Shown: positions 8,428 to 19,705, numbered from the stretch's first letter. The stretch is DNA of 64,000 bases from Candidatus Aminicenantes bacterium UBA647 (GCA_002299555.1 DBOL01000029.1:20108-84107); one strand, 5' to 3'. The notes: a model not told the origin generated them from the letters alone. Numbers and translations: made by a program.

Positions 8428-10842
8428 TTGACAGTCGGATCATCAAAGGAAAACGGAAATAATTATACCGCTGATAATATAAAAATTCTGGAAGGGCTCG
8501 AAGCAGTCAGATTGCGTCCTGCAATGTATATAGGGAGTACCGGATCATCCGGGCTTCACCACCTGGTATATGAGGTTGTTGATAATTCCGTTGATGAAGC
8601 GATGGTGGGATTTTGTGATTCCATAGAAGTTGTTATTCATTTTGATAACTCAATTTCAGTTGTCGATAATGGCAGAGGAATTCCGGTCGATATTCACAAA
8701 GAAGAAAATAAATCTGCCGCTGAAATAGTTATGACCATTCTTCATGCCGGAGGAAAATTTGATAATGATACATACAAAGTGTCAGGAGGGCTTCACGGAG
8801 TCGGGGTTTCAGTTGTAAATGCTTTATCCTCAAAACTTGAATTAGAAGTCAAAAGAGATGGTCATATTTATTTTCAGAAATATCAGGCCGGACATCCGGA
8901 GACGGAGTTTAAAAAACTTGGGAAAACAGAAAAAAGGGGAACCAAAATAACTTTCTGGCCCGATGAAGATATTTTTGAAACTTTGGAATATGATTATACA
9001 ATTTTGTCAAAAAGGCTTAAGGAACTGGCTTTCCTTAACAAAGGATTATCGATCAGTCTGAATGATGAAAGAACTGATAAAAGTGAAACTTTTTATTATG
9101 AGGGTGGAATTGTTGAATATGTTGAGTATTTAACGCAATCTAAAAAAAGAGTTCATGAAAATCCGATATTTCTATCATCGGAAAATGACGATATGACAGT
9201 GGAGATCGCGTTTCAGTATGTGAATTCTTATTCAGAAATATTACTTTCATTTGTCAACAATATAAATACGATCGAAGGGGGCACCCATCTAACCGGATTC
9301 AAGGGGGCGCTTACCAGAACGATAAACAATTATGCGCAATCAAATAATTTAAAAAGGGATTTTAAAGAAAGTTTTTCCGGTGAAGATGTAAGAGAGGGTA
9401 TCGTTGGCGTTATCTCAATAAGAATTAAAGACCCCCAGTTTGAAGGACAGACAAAAGCAAAACTTGGAAACTCGGAAGTAAAGGGAATTCTGGAATCTTT
9501 TGTTAATCAAAAACTTGGAGAATTTCTTGAAGAGAATATATCAATATCTAAAGAAATAATCGCAAAGGTTTCTCTTGCTGCCCAAGCGAGAGAGGCTTCA
9601 AGAAAGGCTAAGGATCTTATAAGGAAGACAAGCCTTCTTGAAAGCACTTCTCTTCCCGGTAAACTTGCAGATTGTCAATCAAAAGATCCGGAAGAGAGTG
9701 AAATTTATATTGTTGAGGGTGATTCGGCTGGAGGATCTGCAAAGCAGGGGCGAGACAGAAAATTCCAGGCAATACTTCCATTGAAGGGAAAAATTCTCAA
9801 TGTTGAAAAATCAACAACTGCAAAGATGCTTGAGAACGAAGAGATAAAAACTATCATTGCTGCTCTGGGTGTCGGGATCGGTGTTGAAAATTTTGATATA
9901 GAAAAAATCAGATACAAAAAAATAATTATAATGACTGATGCAGATGTTGATGGTTCTCATATCCGTACTTTATTGATGACATTCTTTTTCAGGCACATGA
10001 AACCTCTCATAGAGAGGGGATATCTTTATCTTGCACAGCCTCCGCTATTTCTTTTCAGAATAGGGAAAAAAGGGGTTTATCTTAAAAAAGAGAAAGACCT
10101 TGATAATTATCTTCTGAAAAAAATCGGAAAAGATGTGAAGTTATCATTAAACGGGAGTGAAAATTCATATCTCGAAGGTGATGCACTGATTAGTTTTATA
10201 AAACTTTTATCAAAGAAGAATACACTTCTTGATAAAATAGAGCAAAGAGGAATGCCGAAGGTGTTGACGAAAAAACTTATCGAAATTATCAAGAATGAAG
10301 AATCGTTTAAAGATGAGAAGAAGACCCTTGAAGTAGCCGATGTTATAAAGAAAATTGATTGCTGCAAGTCTGCTTCCGTAAATTATGATTCCGAATACTC
10401 AACGTATACAATAGATCTGAAATATGAGCTGAGTGGTGTCTCCATGTCAAAAATAATCAATTGGGAATATTTGACAGGACCTCTCTTTGCGCGGGTAAAT
10501 GAAGCTTATGAAAAACTCAAAGATTTTCCAGGATCACCTTATAAGTTTAATATTGGAGAGGATAAATTTGTTATTGAAGATGAAAGGGATGTTGTTTTAA
10601 CCCTTTACGAAAAAGTAAAGAAGGGTGTCTACATCCAAAGATATAAAGGCCTCGGGGAAATGAATCCAGATCAGTTATGGGAGACAACAATGAATCCCGA
10701 GAACCGGACTCTGCTTAAAGTAGAGATTAACGACTTTTTTGAGAGTGAGATTATTTTTGATACTCTCATGGGAAGTGATTCAATGAAGAGACGTATTTTT
10801 ATTGAGGAAAATGCCCTCAACGTAAAAAATCTGGATATATAA
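8428..10842 (+). CDS. gyrB: DNA gyrase subunit B
   Basis: ATPase subunit of gyrase, which introduces negative supercoils. The GHKL ATPase domain has DNSVDEAM near residue 50 and GGLHGVGVSVVNALS near 120; the TOPRIM domain has EGDSAGG and DADVDGSHI; the tail has QRYKGLGEMNPDQLWETTM. At 804 residues it is as long as E. coli GyrB because about 170 extra residues (about 550-715) sit within the TOPRIM region, an insert absent from the short GyrB of Gram-positives. The start is a TTG with a strong AGGAGAG site. gyrA follows after 9 bases. Confidence 0.97.
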   Translation: MTVGSSKENGNNYTADNIKILEGLEAVRLRPAMYIGSTGSSGLHHLVYEVVDNSVDEAMVGFCDSIEVVIHFDNSISVVDNGRGIPVDIHKEENKSAAEIVMTILHAGGKFDNDTYKVSGGLHGVGVSVVNALSSKLELEVKRDGHIYFQKYQAGHPETEFKKLGKTEKRGTKITFWPDEDIFETLEYDYTILSKRLKELAFLNKGLSISLNDERTDKSETFYYEGGIVEYVEYLTQSKKRVHENPIFLSSENDDMTVEIAFQYVNSYSEILLSFVNNINTIEGGTHLTGFKGALTRTINNYAQSNNLKRDFKESFSGEDVREGIVGVISIRIKDPQFEGQTKAKLGNSEVKGILESFVNQKLGEFLEENISISKEIIAKVSLAAQAREASRKAKDLIRKTSLLESTSLPGKLADCQSKDPEESEIYIVEGDSAGGSAKQGRDRKFQAILPLKGKILNVEKSTTAKMLENEEIKTIIAALGVGIGVENFDIEKIRYKKIIIMTDADVDGSHIRTLLMTFFFRHMKPLIERGYLYLAQPPLFLFRIGKKGVYLKKEKDLDNYLLKKIGKDVKLSLNGSENSYLEGDALISFIKLLSKKNTLLDKIEQRGMPKVLTKKLIEIIKNEESFKDEKKTLEVADVIKKIDCCKSASVNYDSEYSTYTIDLKYELSGVSMSKIINWEYLTGPLFARVNEAYEKLKDFPGSPYKFNIGEDKFVIEDERDVVLTLYEKVKKGVYIQRYKGLGEMNPDQLWETTMNPENRTLLKVEINDFFESEIIFDTLMGSDSMKRRIFIEENALNVKNLDI

Positions 10843-10851
10843 GGAATTACT

Positions 10852-13329
10852 ATGGCAGATGAAAAGAAAAATCTGACAAATATAGAAGAAGTCACAATAG
10901 AGAATGAGATGAAGACATCTTATCTCGATTACTCAATGAGTGTAATTATCGGGAGAGCTATTCCTGATATAAGAGATGGACTGAAGCCCGTTCATAGACG
11001 AACGTTATTTTCACTTTCTCAAACGGGAACATTCCATAACAAACCTTATAAAAAATCTGCAAGGATAGTCGGTGATGTTATCGGTAAATATCATCCTCAT
11101 GGGGACCAGGCCGTTTATGATACTCTCGTAAGAATGGCACAGGATTTTTCTCTCAGATATCCACTGGTTGATGGTCAGGGAAATTTCGGTTCTATAGATG
11201 GTGATCCACCTGCTGCGCAGAGGTATACCGAGGTAAGGCTTCAAAGTATTACGAATGAACTTTTAAGGGATCTTGAAAAAAATACCGTCGATTATATTCC
11301 AAACTATGATGGGTCTTTAAACGAACCGGATGTTTTTCCCTCACAGCTTCCGAATTTATTGCTTAACGGGAGCTCCGGGATCGCAGTTGGAATGGCAACA
11401 TCAATTCCTCCGCACAACATAAAAGAGATTATTGACGCATTTGTAGAATATATGGAAAATCCTGCCATCTCTATCGAAGAGATAATGGAGATAGTTAAAG
11501 GACCGGATTTTCCAACAGGCGGGACGATCTATGGAAAAAGATCAATTCTTGAAGCATATACTACCGGAAAGGGGTCTGTAATAGTCAGGGGAAAAGCCGG
11601 ATTTGAGGAGGATGATAAGGGAAAGCAAAAAATAATAATTTCTGAGATCCCTTTTCAGACAAACAAATCAAGATTGCTTGAGAATATTGCTAGATTAGTA
11701 AACACAAAAAAGATCGGTGGAATTTCTGATCTGAGAGATGAATCAGACAGGGACGGAATGAGAATAGTTATTGAGATCAAGAGGGATGAGATTCCTGAAG
11801 TAGTTTTAAACAATCTTTTTAAATATACTCAACTTCAAACTACGTTTTCTCTAAATCTTCTTGCTATTGTCAACAAACAGCCTAAACAATTCAATATAAA
11901 AAATTATTTCAAATATTTTCTCGGACACAGAAAAGAGATAATCCGAAGAAGAACTCAGTTTGAACTTGAAAAAGCCGAAAAACGGATTCATATTATCGAA
12001 GGACTCAAGATCGCTCTTGAAAACCTTGATGAGATTGTAAAAATAATAAAAGGTTCAAAAAACAGGGACGAGGCCAGAAAATTTTTAAGATCAAAATATA
12101 AACTCTCTGAGATACAGGCAAATGCAATTCTTGAAATGCAACTCTATAAACTTACAGGTCTTGAAGTTGAAAAACTTGAAAATGAATACAATGAACTTCT
12201 AAAACTTATAAAATATCTAAAAGAAATTCTCTCGAATGATGACAAGCTTCTTGAATTGATCAAAACAGAACTTCTTGAATCTGCTTTAAAATTTGAGGAT
12301 AAAAGAAGGACTGTAATAGTTGAAACAGAGCTTACCGAAATAAACATGGAAGATATCATCAAGGATGAGGACTACATAATCATCTTTACAAAAGAAGGGT
12401 ATATAAAGAGGACCCTTCTTGATTCTTACAAAATTCAAAACCGTGGAACGATGGGAAAGAGAGGTTTCGGATTAAAAGATACCGATATGGTCAGGAGGGT
12501 TTTTGTTGCTTCTGCACATGAGTATATCCTTGTGTTTACTGAAAAAGGGAGAATGTTCTGGAAAAAAGTGTATGATCTTCCAGAGGGCGATACGACAGGG
12601 AGAGGGAAACCTATCAATCGAATCATCGGCATTAGCGATAAAGAAAAAGTATGTTCAGTTATAAATGTTAAGGAATTTTCAGAAGATAAATATGTGATGC
12701 TCTTTTCGAGGAAGGGTTATGTTAAGAAAACCAATCTCTCAAAGTTTTCACGTCCCAGAGTGTCCGGAATCATTGCCGCAGATGTAGGAGATGATGATCT
12801 TATTTTTGAAGCTCATATCACAGATGGTAACAATGATATTATCCTGGGATCAACTCTTGGGAAATCTATCCGTTTCAATGAAAAGCAGATAAGGGAAATG
12901 GGCAGAGGGGCAAGAGGTGTTATTGGAATAAGGCTTGAAAATAATGATTTTCTCGTAGGTGCCGGAGTTATCGGGGATGATGATAAATATATTCTTACAA
13001 TAACCGAATCAGGGATCGGGAAAAAATCATCTCTTGATCTGTACAGGTGCCAATCACGTGGCGGAAAAGGGCTTCTCAATATAAGGATCAATGATAAACT
13101 GGGAAAAGTAATTGGATTGATAATTTTGAATGATTCTGATGAGATGATCCTCTCTTCTGAAAAGGGAGTTGTGAACAAGCAGGGTACATCGCAGATACGT
13201 TCACAGGGAAGAGCTACACAGGGTTTGAAAATTATTAATCTGAAAAAGGGAGACAAGCTTGTGTCTCTTGAGAAAGTAAGGGTTGAAAATAATTTTCCTG
13301 AGGAACAACAAGATGAGCGACCAGAATAA
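10852..13329 (+). CDS. gyrA: DNA gyrase subunit A
   Basis: Breaks and rejoins DNA in the gyrase tetramer. The 825-residue protein has the start motif [20 protein letters not shown], the catalytic tyrosine Y125 in [10 protein letters not shown], and a six-bladed C-terminal DNA-wrapping domain whose GyrA box reads QSRGGKG, close to the QRRGGKG consensus. The box marks it as gyrase rather than topoisomerase IV ParC. The last codons overlap gltX by 17 bases. The acidic tail (EEQQDERPE) is short. Confidence 0.97.
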   Translation: MADEKKNLTNIEEVTIENEMKTSYLDYSMSVIIGRAIPDIRDGLKPVHRRTLFSLSQTGTFHNKPYKKSARIVGDVIGKYHPHGDQAVYDTLVRMAQDFSLRYPLVDGQGNFGSIDGDPPAAQRYTEVRLQSITNELLRDLEKNTVDYIPNYDGSLNEPDVFPSQLPNLLLNGSSGIAVGMATSIPPHNIKEIIDAFVEYMENPAISIEEIMEIVKGPDFPTGGTIYGKRSILEAYTTGKGSVIVRGKAGFEEDDKGKQKIIISEIPFQTNKSRLLENIARLVNTKKIGGISDLRDESDRDGMRIVIEIKRDEIPEVVLNNLFKYTQLQTTFSLNLLAIVNKQPKQFNIKNYFKYFLGHRKEIIRRRTQFELEKAEKRIHIIEGLKIALENLDEIVKIIKGSKNRDEARKFLRSKYKLSEIQANAILEMQLYKLTGLEVEKLENEYNELLKLIKYLKEILSNDDKLLELIKTELLESALKFEDKRRTVIVETELTEINMEDIIKDEDYIIIFTKEGYIKRTLLDSYKIQNRGTMGKRGFGLKDTDMVRRVFVASAHEYILVFTEKGRMFWKKVYDLPEGDTTGRGKPINRIIGISDKEKVCSVINVKEFSEDKYVMLFSRKGYVKKTNLSKFSRPRVSGIIAADVGDDDLIFEAHITDGNNDIILGSTLGKSIRFNEKQIREMGRGARGVIGIRLENNDFLVGAGVIGDDDKYILTITESGIGKKSSLDLYRCQSRGGKGLLNIRINDKLGKVIGLIILNDSDEMILSSEKGVVNKQGTSQIRSQGRATQGLKIINLKKGDKLVSLEKVRVENNFPEEQQDERPE

Positions 13330-14740
13330 AATCGTAAGATTTGCACCTTCCCCAACCGGACATCTTCATATTGGCGGATCCAGAACAGCGCTTTTTAATT
13401 ATCTTTTTGCAAAAAAAGAAGAGGGAAAATTTGTTCTCAGAATAGAAGATACAGACAAGGAAAGATCAACAGATGAAATGACAAAGGAGATCATTGAAGG
13501 ACTTGATTGGCTTGGTCTGAAATCTGATGATATTCCATGGATGCAGTCGAAGTATATAGATACGCATGTTGAGTTGGCAAATAAATTGTTGAGTGAAAAC
13601 AAAGCCTACCGTTGTTTTTGTTCACAGGAAGAGACAGAAGCAAGAAGAGTAAAGGATGGAAAAGTACAATTTTTTATGTATGACAGATATTGCCTCAAAC
13701 TTTCCCCGAAAGAAATAGAGGAGCGGTTGAAAAACAACGATCCTTTTGTGTTGAGATTTAAAATTCCGGAGGGAGAAACAAAATTCAAGGACCGTATTCA
13801 CAAAGAGATAAAATCAAATAATCGTGAGATTGATGATTTTGTTCTGCTTAGATCAGATGGAACACCGACCTATCAACTTTCTGTTGTATCAGATGATGTT
13901 TCAATGAATATAACAGATGTGATCAGGGGGGATGACCATATTTCAAATACCTTTAAGCAAATTCTCCTTTTTCTTGCACTTGGGAAAAAACCACCGAGAT
14001 TTTCCCATCTGCCTCTCATAATGGGGGCGGACAAAAAAAAACTCAGCAAAAGACATGGAGAAACATCGATCCTGGAATTCAGAAAAAACGGATATCTTCC
14101 CGAGGCACTTGTAACATACTTGTCCCATCTCTCCTGGAGTCCGAATGATCACAAAAAGATCTATTCTCTTAAAGAATTGATCAATGACTTCAACTTTTCC
14201 GCCATTTCGAAGAACAGCCCGATCTTTGATTATGATAAATTGAATTTTTTAAATTCAAAGGCAATTAAAGAGAAAGATCCTGTAAAGATCATTGAAATAC
14301 TTTTCAATGATAGTGAATTCAAAGCTAAATATGAAAGTAGAGGATCAGAAAAACTTTTGTCACTTATTGAACTTGTAAAACCAAGAATGAAAAAAGTTCA
14401 TGATTTTATCCATCAATTTGACATCTATCTCTCAGAAGAGCTGATATATGATGATGCAGAATTTAAAAAGCTCAATACCGAGAGTGGAAACATGATCAAT
14501 CTGATTGAAGGGTTAAGAGCAGGCTTTGAGACTATCACAGATTTTACCGAAGAAAATTTAGAAAAATTATTACGCGGATATGCAGAAAAAAAAGGAATTA
14601 AGGCCGGAGAAATAATTCATCCTCTCAGATTCGCTCTTACGAACACAACAGTGAGTCCTTCGATCTTTGAGATATTAATATTTCTCGGGAAAGAAAAGGT
14701 TTTAGCAAGGATCAGTGGATTTGTCGATTTCCTAAAATAA
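13313..14740 (+). CDS. gltX: Glutamyl-tRNA synthetase
   Basis: Class I synthetase that charges tRNA-Glu. The catalytic motifs are HIGG at residues 19-22 (in [17 protein letters not shown]) and KLSKR at 243-247. Length 475 residues is normal. I placed the start at the ATG in MSDQNK at 13313, which has GAGGA about nine bases upstream within gyrA; an earlier TTG-type start ten codons upstream is less likely. Because a separate glnS is present in this window, this enzyme is probably the discriminating form, but whether tRNA-Gln is also mischarged cannot be seen. Confidence 0.96.
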   Translation: MSDQNKIVRFAPSPTGHLHIGGSRTALFNYLFAKKEEGKFVLRIEDTDKERSTDEMTKEIIEGLDWLGLKSDDIPWMQSKYIDTHVELANKLLSENKAYRCFCSQEETEARRVKDGKVQFFMYDRYCLKLSPKEIEERLKNNDPFVLRFKIPEGETKFKDRIHKEIKSNNREIDDFVLLRSDGTPTYQLSVVSDDVSMNITDVIRGDDHISNTFKQILLFLALGKKPPRFSHLPLIMGADKKKLSKRHGETSILEFRKNGYLPEALVTYLSHLSWSPNDHKKIYSLKELINDFNFSAISKNSPIFDYDKLNFLNSKAIKEKDPVKIIEILFNDSEFKAKYESRGSEKLLSLIELVKPRMKKVHDFIHQFDIYLSEELIYDDAEFKKLNTESGNMINLIEGLRAGFETITDFTEENLEKLLRGYAEKKGIKAGEIIHPLRFALTNTTVSPSIFEILIFLGKEKVLARISGFVDFLK

Positions 14741-14741
14741 T

Positions 14742-15479
14742 ATGTTTTTTCCGATCAAGGATTATAACCCTACAAAAACGATCCCCTATATAACTATTAC
14801 ACTGATTATTCTCAATATTTTTGTTTTTATGTATCAAAATTATTTAACAGAGCCGGGCCTTTCGCACTATGTAAACCATTACTCAATGGTTCCATATGAA
14901 ATTACACATCTTGAAAATGTGAAAGTACTGGTGGACAGAGATATGTTCGGTCAACCTGTTTTTCAGGAGAGGGCTTTACCCCCTTTGTTAAGCATTATTT
15001 CATCTATGTTCATGCATGGCTCGATAATGCACCTGCTTGGAAATATGCTGTTTCTTTGGATATTTGGAAATAATATTGAGGATTATCTGGGAAAAACACT
15101 ATTTATTCTGTTTTATTTAGTATCCGGGACGGGAGCCGTACTTCTCCATGTACTATTTAACCTGAGTTCTTTGACCCCTGTGATAGGAGCAAGTGGAGCA
15201 GTTTCCGGAGTAATGGGTGCATATTTGATCCTTTATCCTAAAGCGAAAGTAAAAACTTTAGTATTTATTTTTATCATTGTTACTTTTATTGATATTCCGG
15301 CAGGGATCTTTCTTGCTGTTTGGTTTATATTTCAGTTTTTTTATACAAGTAGCGGTGGAATAGCCTGGCTTGCCCATGTAGGTGGATTTCTTGCGGGAGC
15401 ATCGCTTATTTATCTTATAAAAAAGAGAAAGCCTATAGTAGAGATAGTGAGAGAAGAAGACTTTTATTTGGAGGAATAA
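14742..15479 (+). CDS. Rhomboid family intramembrane serine protease
   Basis: Cleaves membrane proteins within the bilayer. The 245-residue protein begins FFPIKDYNP, a common start for the long-loop bacterial rhomboid branch, followed by six or more membrane helices. The loop HLLGNMLFLWIFGNNIEDYLG, the catalytic serine in GASGAVSGVMGAY (about residue 151) and the catalytic histidine in AHVGGFLAG (about 211) are all present, so it should be active. It starts one base after gltX and its stop overlaps the ridA start. Substrates cannot be guessed. Confidence 0.9.
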   Translation: MFFPIKDYNPTKTIPYITITLIILNIFVFMYQNYLTEPGLSHYVNHYSMVPYEITHLENVKVLVDRDMFGQPVFQERALPPLLSIISSMFMHGSIMHLLGNMLFLWIFGNNIEDYLGKTLFILFYLVSGTGAVLLHVLFNLSSLTPVIGASGAVSGVMGAYLILYPKAKVKTLVFIFIIVTFIDIPAGIFLAVWFIFQFFYTSSGGIAWLAHVGGFLAGASLIYLIKKRKPIVEIVREEDFYLEE

Positions 15480-15859
15480 TGACAAAAAAAATGATCGAAA
15501 CTAAAAATGCCCCTGCAGCTTTAGGCCCTTATTCACAGGCAATTGAATCAAATGGTTTTATTTTTCTTTCAGGCCAGATAGGAATTGATCCATCAAGTGG
15601 GAAAATTGTTGAAGGCGGTGTTTCCGAACAGACAAACCGGATATTCAGTAATATTGAAAATGTTCTGGCTGAAGCAGGAAAAACACTCGACGATATTGTT
15701 AAAGTAACAGTTTTCTTGAAAAATATGGATGATTTTTCGATCGTGAATTCAATCTATGCTAAATATTTCACTAAACCATTCCCAGCTCGCTCTGCAGTAC
15801 AAGTAGCAAAATTACCTCTCGATGTTGATATCGAGATCGAAACTATAGCATCTATGTAA
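15479..15859 (+). CDS. ridA: RidA family enamine/imine deaminase
   Basis: Hydrolyses reactive 2-aminoacrylate and related imines made by PLP enzymes, protecting other PLP enzymes. The 126-residue protein matches the family along its length: APAALGPYSQAI at the start, FLSGQIGIDP, and PARSAVQVAKLP with the substrate-binding arginine. The start ATG overlaps the rhomboid stop (TAATG), and GGAGG lies just upstream. It appears to end the gyrA-gltX run. Confidence 0.94.
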   Translation: MTKKMIETKNAPAALGPYSQAIESNGFIFLSGQIGIDPSSGKIVEGGVSEQTNRIFSNIENVLAEAGKTLDDIVKVTVFLKNMDDFSIVNSIYAKYFTKPFPARSAVQVAKLPLDVDIEIETIASM

Positions 15860-16019
15860 TTCCACAATTCCGTCAACCTCTTTTCCCTGTCTACGTAAAA
15901 GAGAACCGTCCCCAAATTTCGTTTCAAATATTTGATAAGGGAGAGTTAATAAAAACTTGAATTTATTTCCGGATAATGATTAACTTAAGAGTAGGTTTAA
16001 TCCTTTTGAACCAGTCATT
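15860..16019. other. Spacer with AGAGAACCGTCCCC motif
   Basis: No gene was found. The segment 15897-15919 contains AGAGAACCGTCCCCAAATTT. I associate this kind of string with dispersed repeats around REP-type transposases, so it may be a remnant; no inverted copy or transposase gene is nearby. No clear terminator for ridA and no strong promoter for the next gene were seen. Confidence 0.3.
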
Positions 16020-17702
16020 ATGAAAAAAAATAAATTTTTTTTGATCTTTACATTTATAATTGTTCTCCATGGTTTTCTAATTTCAGATCCTTTAACCCGG
16101 ATATATGTAAACGGACAAGTGTTTACCGGGGCTAAAGGTGTATTGAATGAGGCTCTTGTTATTCGGGGAAACAGGATAATTTTCACAGGAAGGAAAGAGA
16201 AAGCACTCAGGTTCAGTTCCGGAAAGGGGAGTATTGTTGTCGACCTGAAAGGGAAAACTATAATTCCCGGATTTCATGATGCAGATACAAATTTTCCATT
16301 AGGTGCAAGGTTGATGGACAGCCAGATGAATTTTTTTGGTCTTGATCTTGACTCCATAGTTCACAGATTGCAGATCGCAAAGAAAAATCTTATAAAGCAG
16401 AGACCTATCTATGCGTACAATTTTGAACATCTTCTACGTAATAAAGGGAAATGGCCAAACAGATATGATCTTGATAAAGTGTCAGTTGATTCTCCAATAA
16501 TTATTTTCAGTTCCGATGGAAATAATGCCTGGGTAAATTCTATAGTCTTAAAACAATGCGGAATAAAAAAAAATACGAAGGAACTGCCGGGAGGAAGGAT
16601 CGTAAGGTTTGAAGATGGTAATCCGACGGGAATTATTTGTGGAGATTCAACTGAACTATTAAATGATTATAAATATAAAAATGGACTCCGTAATATCAAG
16701 TTGGATAAGGAAAAAATTATAAAGACAATAAAATTCGCAAATAATTTGGGTATTACAAGCATTACAACACATAGTGATCTAGAATTTGTAAAAATTTTAA
16801 AGGAACTAGAGTCCGAAAAGATACTTAATCTTAGATTTAACATAATTCTGCCTTCAAAAAATATTGGGGGATATCTGATTAAAAAAATTGATTTCAATAA
16901 TGAAACTCCATTCGTTAGAATTGTATCGGTTTCAAAAAATATTGATGGCAATCTATACACTTCAGATGCCGCAATGTTCACCTCATACTCAGATAGAAAT
17001 TATTATGGGATTCTCAGATCTAACAAAAATGACATAAGTGATCTGGTTAGTCTTTATAAAAAAAATAATATTATCGGGAATTTTTATGCTGAAGGGGAGA
17101 GAGCTGTAAATATTGTCCTTAATGGTATCAGGGCTTCTTCGCGCCGAAAACGTCAAAATATTCAGAGAAACAGAATTTCCAATTTCATTTTCGTCATTGA
17201 CGAAGATATCCCGCGACTTAAGTTTTTATCTGTAATTCCAGTGACAAGGCCTGGAGCTTTTATAAATAAATCTGAATATCTTGAACGTTTAGTTGGCCAG
17301 AGAAAATCGGCCACAGCCCTTCGGATGGCAACTTTAAGAAAACTTGGAGTGCATATTGCCTTTGGTTCTGGTTGGCCGGGAGAATCATTTGACCCACTTT
17401 TGGGGCTTAAGTTTTCTGTTTTTCGAAATACCGGAGGAGATAGCAGTGGAGATGATGGAGCTCCGGAAGAGAAATTGTCAATTCGAGAGGGAATAATTGC
17501 ATATACATATGTTCCATCTTACTCAGTTCTTGATGAAAACAGGACAGGTTCGATTGCTGCCGGGAAATTTGCTGATCTGACTATAATTGGAGGAGATCTA
17601 TTTTCTGAAAAGCTTAATGGAAATACGTTTTTATCGGAAATCCACGTTATTGAAACAATAATAGGTGGTAAGACGGTTTATAAAAAGAGTGAAATTAATT
17701 AG
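16020..17702 (+). CDS. Exported amidohydrolase-fold protein lacking metal ligands
   Basis: Resembles YtcJ-type amidohydrolases (Amidohydro_3) over its 560 residues: a beta-sandwich start (RIYVNGQVFTG), the GKTIIPGFHDA strand, SSDGNNAWVNS, RAVNIVLNG and a C-terminal GSIAAGKFADLTIIGGD. A hydrophobic N-terminus (3-20) indicates export. The metal-binding positions are altered: the usual H-x-H is D89-T-N91, the histidine of sdgHsawvN is N168, HAIGDRA is YAEGERA, the E-H pair is S387-N388, and the aspartate of GSDxP is G451. It should therefore be catalytically dead in the usual sense; binding or a structural role is possible. Convergent with the next gene, overlapping by 4 bases. Confidence 0.75.
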   Translation: MKKNKFFLIFTFIIVLHGFLISDPLTRIYVNGQVFTGAKGVLNEALVIRGNRIIFTGRKEKALRFSSGKGSIVVDLKGKTIIPGFHDADTNFPLGARLMDSQMNFFGLDLDSIVHRLQIAKKNLIKQRPIYAYNFEHLLRNKGKWPNRYDLDKVSVDSPIIIFSSDGNNAWVNSIVLKQCGIKKNTKELPGGRIVRFEDGNPTGIICGDSTELLNDYKYKNGLRNIKLDKEKIIKTIKFANNLGITSITTHSDLEFVKILKELESEKILNLRFNIILPSKNIGGYLIKKIDFNNETPFVRIVSVSKNIDGNLYTSDAAMFTSYSDRNYYGILRSNKNDISDLVSLYKKNNIIGNFYAEGERAVNIVLNGIRASSRRKRQNIQRNRISNFIFVIDEDIPRLKFLSVIPVTRPGAFINKSEYLERLVGQRKSATALRMATLRKLGVHIAFGSGWPGESFDPLLGLKFSVFRNTGGDSSGDDGAPEEKLSIREGIIAYTYVPSYSVLDENRTGSIAAGKFADLTIIGGDLFSEKLNGNTFLSEIHVIETIIGGKTVYKKSEIN

Positions 17703-18208
17703 ATCTTAAAAATAAGATTCCCTGTAGTGTAACCTGCGGTTCCAATTATAAAATTTCTCAGAATATCAAGATAAAGAAAATTCCTGTCAAAAAAAAGAAA
17801 TCCTGAAAGTTCAAAGATAATTGCCGCTAATAAAATGAACATATAAAAAAATGATTCTTTCTTTTTTCCACTGGAATAAAAAATAAAAATTCCTGCAAAA
17901 TAAAATCCGACAAGTAATAATTGGTCGAAAAGACGAGGTTGAGTCAGTAAAAAATAAAAAATTATCCCCTGAGCTAATATAAGTGAAGATAAAGGAATTC
18001 TTTTTCTATTGATCAAAATTTTTATTAAAACAATAACAAGCAGAGAAAAACATATTCCAAGGATCAAATTAAGTGAAAAATTATAGATAGACCTTCCTGA
18101 AACAAAAGTTACTATAAGTTTACCAATATAATTTAAAGCAATAAGAAAAAAGAGAATAAATATTAAGTTAAGTTTTTTCAACCTTTTTGGTCTCTTTCGT
18201 AGTCGCAT
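17699..18208 (-). CDS. Multi-pass membrane protein of unknown function
   Basis: About 170 residues with a very basic N-terminus ([12 protein letters not shown]) and five or six hydrophobic helices (for example [19 protein letters not shown] and [15 protein letters not shown]). I do not recognise a family. Its start lies inside recA: ATG at 18208 overlaps recA by 41 bases, with a TTG alternative at 18220 and possibly another TTG close to the recA stop. The overlap suggests co-translation with recA. It is the last gene of the yggS-recA run. Confidence 0.65.
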   Translation of the reverse strand: MRLRKRPKRLKKLNLIFILFFLIALNYIGKLIVTFVSGRSIYNFSLNLILGICFSLLVIVLIKILINRKRIPLSSLILAQGIIFYFLLTQPRLFDQLLLVGFYFAGIFIFYSSGKKKESFFYMFILLAAIIFELSGFLFFDRNFLYLDILRNFIIGTAGYTTGNLIFKI

Positions 18209-19202
18209 CCGGGATACCAAGTTTTTCTAAAACCAGTTTTTTTAGTTTTTGGAAAAGTTTTTTATCCTCTTCGAGAAGTTTCCTTACTGATTCTTTTCCC
18301 TGTCCAAGTTTTTCTTCTCCGAAAGAATACCAGGAACCTGTTTTCTGAATAATCCCATTATTGGCTGCGAGGTCGATAAGGTCACCCTCTTTCGATATAC
18401 CCTTTCCGAAGAGGAGATCCACTTCTGTTATTTTAAATGGTGGGGCCACTTTGTTTTTTACAATTTTTATTCTTGTCCTGCCACCGACGATGTCGTTACC
18501 GGATTTTAAAGTGAGTATTTTTCTGATATCAATTCTGATGGAACTATAAAACTTCAGAGCTTTACCACCGGTTGTTGTTTCCGGATTTCCAACGAACATA
18601 CCGATTTTTTCTCTTAATTGATTTAGAAAGATAAATGTTGTTCTTGATCTTGCAACAATTGCTGTTAACTTTCTGAGAGCTTGACTCATCAATCTTGCCT
18701 GAAGACCCATATGACTGTCTCCCATGTCCCCTTCAAGTTCTGCTTTAGGCACGAGAGCGGCAACACTGTCTATGACAATTATATCAACACCGCCAGATCT
18801 GACCAATATTTCGGCAATTTCAAGAGCTTGCTCTCCGAAATCAGGTTGAGAAATATAAAGTTCATCTGTGTTTACACCAAGTTTTTCTGCATAAACCGGA
18901 TCAAGGGCATGCTCCGCATCTATAAAAGCTGCCTGACCTCCATTTTTTTGTGCCTCTGCGATGGCCTGAAGTGCAAGAGTGGTTTTCCCTGACGATTCGG
19001 GGCCATATATCTCAATAACTCTGCCTCTGGGAAATCCACCGACACCCAAAGCTATATCAAGAGAAAGGCAGCCCGTAGATATCGCAGGAACATTTACCCT
19101 TTCGTCACTGCCAAGCTTCATGATTGCTCCCTTTCCGAATTGTTTTTCTATTTGTGATAATGCATTATTGATTGCTGCTTGCTTTTGTTCCTGATTGTTC
19201 AT
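18168..19202 (-). CDS. recA: Recombinase RecA
   Basis: Forms filaments on single-stranded DNA, pairs homologous strands and triggers SOS cleavage. The 344-residue protein has the P-loop GPESSGKTT at 67-75, the FIDAEHALD strand, [22 protein letters not shown] region with loop L2, and a short lysine/glutamate tail. It follows divIVA by 16 bases and has a GGGG-type site before the ATG. No LexA-like operator was noticed directly upstream, so SOS control, if present, would act from the start of the operon. Confidence 0.97.
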   Translation of the reverse strand: MNNQEQKQAAINNALSQIEKQFGKGAIMKLGSDERVNVPAISTGCLSLDIALGVGGFPRGRVIEIYGPESSGKTTLALQAIAEAQKNGGQAAFIDAEHALDPVYAEKLGVNTDELYISQPDFGEQALEIAEILVRSGGVDIIVIDSVAALVPKAELEGDMGDSHMGLQARLMSQALRKLTAIVARSRTTFIFLNQLREKIGMFVGNPETTTGGKALKFYSSIRIDIRKILTLKSGNDIVGGRTRIKIVKNKVAPPFKITEVDLLFGKGISKEGDLIDLAANNGIIQKTGSWYSFGEEKLGQGKESVRKLLEEDKKLFQKLKKLVLEKLGIPDATTKETKKVEKT

Positions 19203-19218
19203 ATATTTCCCCTGTTTT

Positions 19219-19704
19219 TTATTTGCTTATATATTCAACTTTTTCAAAATCTGAATCTTCGATATGGTAAGATTCTATCAATTCTTTTAAAGAATTTAGC
19301 ATGTTTATAAGATCGCTCTCAATTTCTTTTCTTTTAAATTTTAAATTCTTTATTTCACTTTTTATACTTTTCTCTCTGATAATAGCGTTATTTATTATCT
19401 CCTCTCCTTTCATTTCTGATTCTTTTATGACAATTTCAGCTTCTTTCTCGGAGTTTTTCTTAATATCTTTTGAAAATCTCTGTGCAGAAACCAGAGTGTC
19501 CCTTAAAATATCTTCCCTTTTTTCAAATTTGAGAAGCGATTCCTTGGTTTTTTCATATTTTTTTCTGATCTTTTCCTTTTCAATAATTTCGCCTTCTAAA
19601 GCTTCTGAAACAAGAACTAAAAATTGCTTGACCTCATCTTTATCATAACCATTTACCTTTTTGTTGAAAACCTGCCCCTGGATATCCTGAGGTGTAAGTA
19701 TCAT
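19219..19704 (-). CDS. DivIVA domain protein
   Basis: DivIVA proteins bind curved membrane and recruit division or polar-growth factors. Residues 3-30 carry the family lipid-binding motif ([27 protein letters not shown] aligned in two halves, with the central GYDKDEV). The rest to about 140 is a highly charged coiled coil. The 161-residue length is normal. It lies between yggT and recA. The yggS-yggT-divIVA order is classic near ftsZ in Gram-positives; here it leads to recA instead. Confidence 0.88.
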   Translation of the reverse strand: MILTPQDIQGQVFNKKVNGYDKDEVKQFLVLVSEALEGEIIEKEKIRKKYEKTKESLLKFEKREDILRDTLVSAQRFSKDIKKNSEKEAEIVIKESEMKGEEIINNAIIREKSIKSEIKNLKFKRKEIESDLINMLNSLKELIESYHIEDSDFEKVEYISK

Positions 19705-19705
19705 A

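Noticed and set aside
10852..13329. Topoisomerase IV subunit A (ParC)
   Set aside because: The GyrA box QSRGGKG and pairing with gyrB support gyrase.
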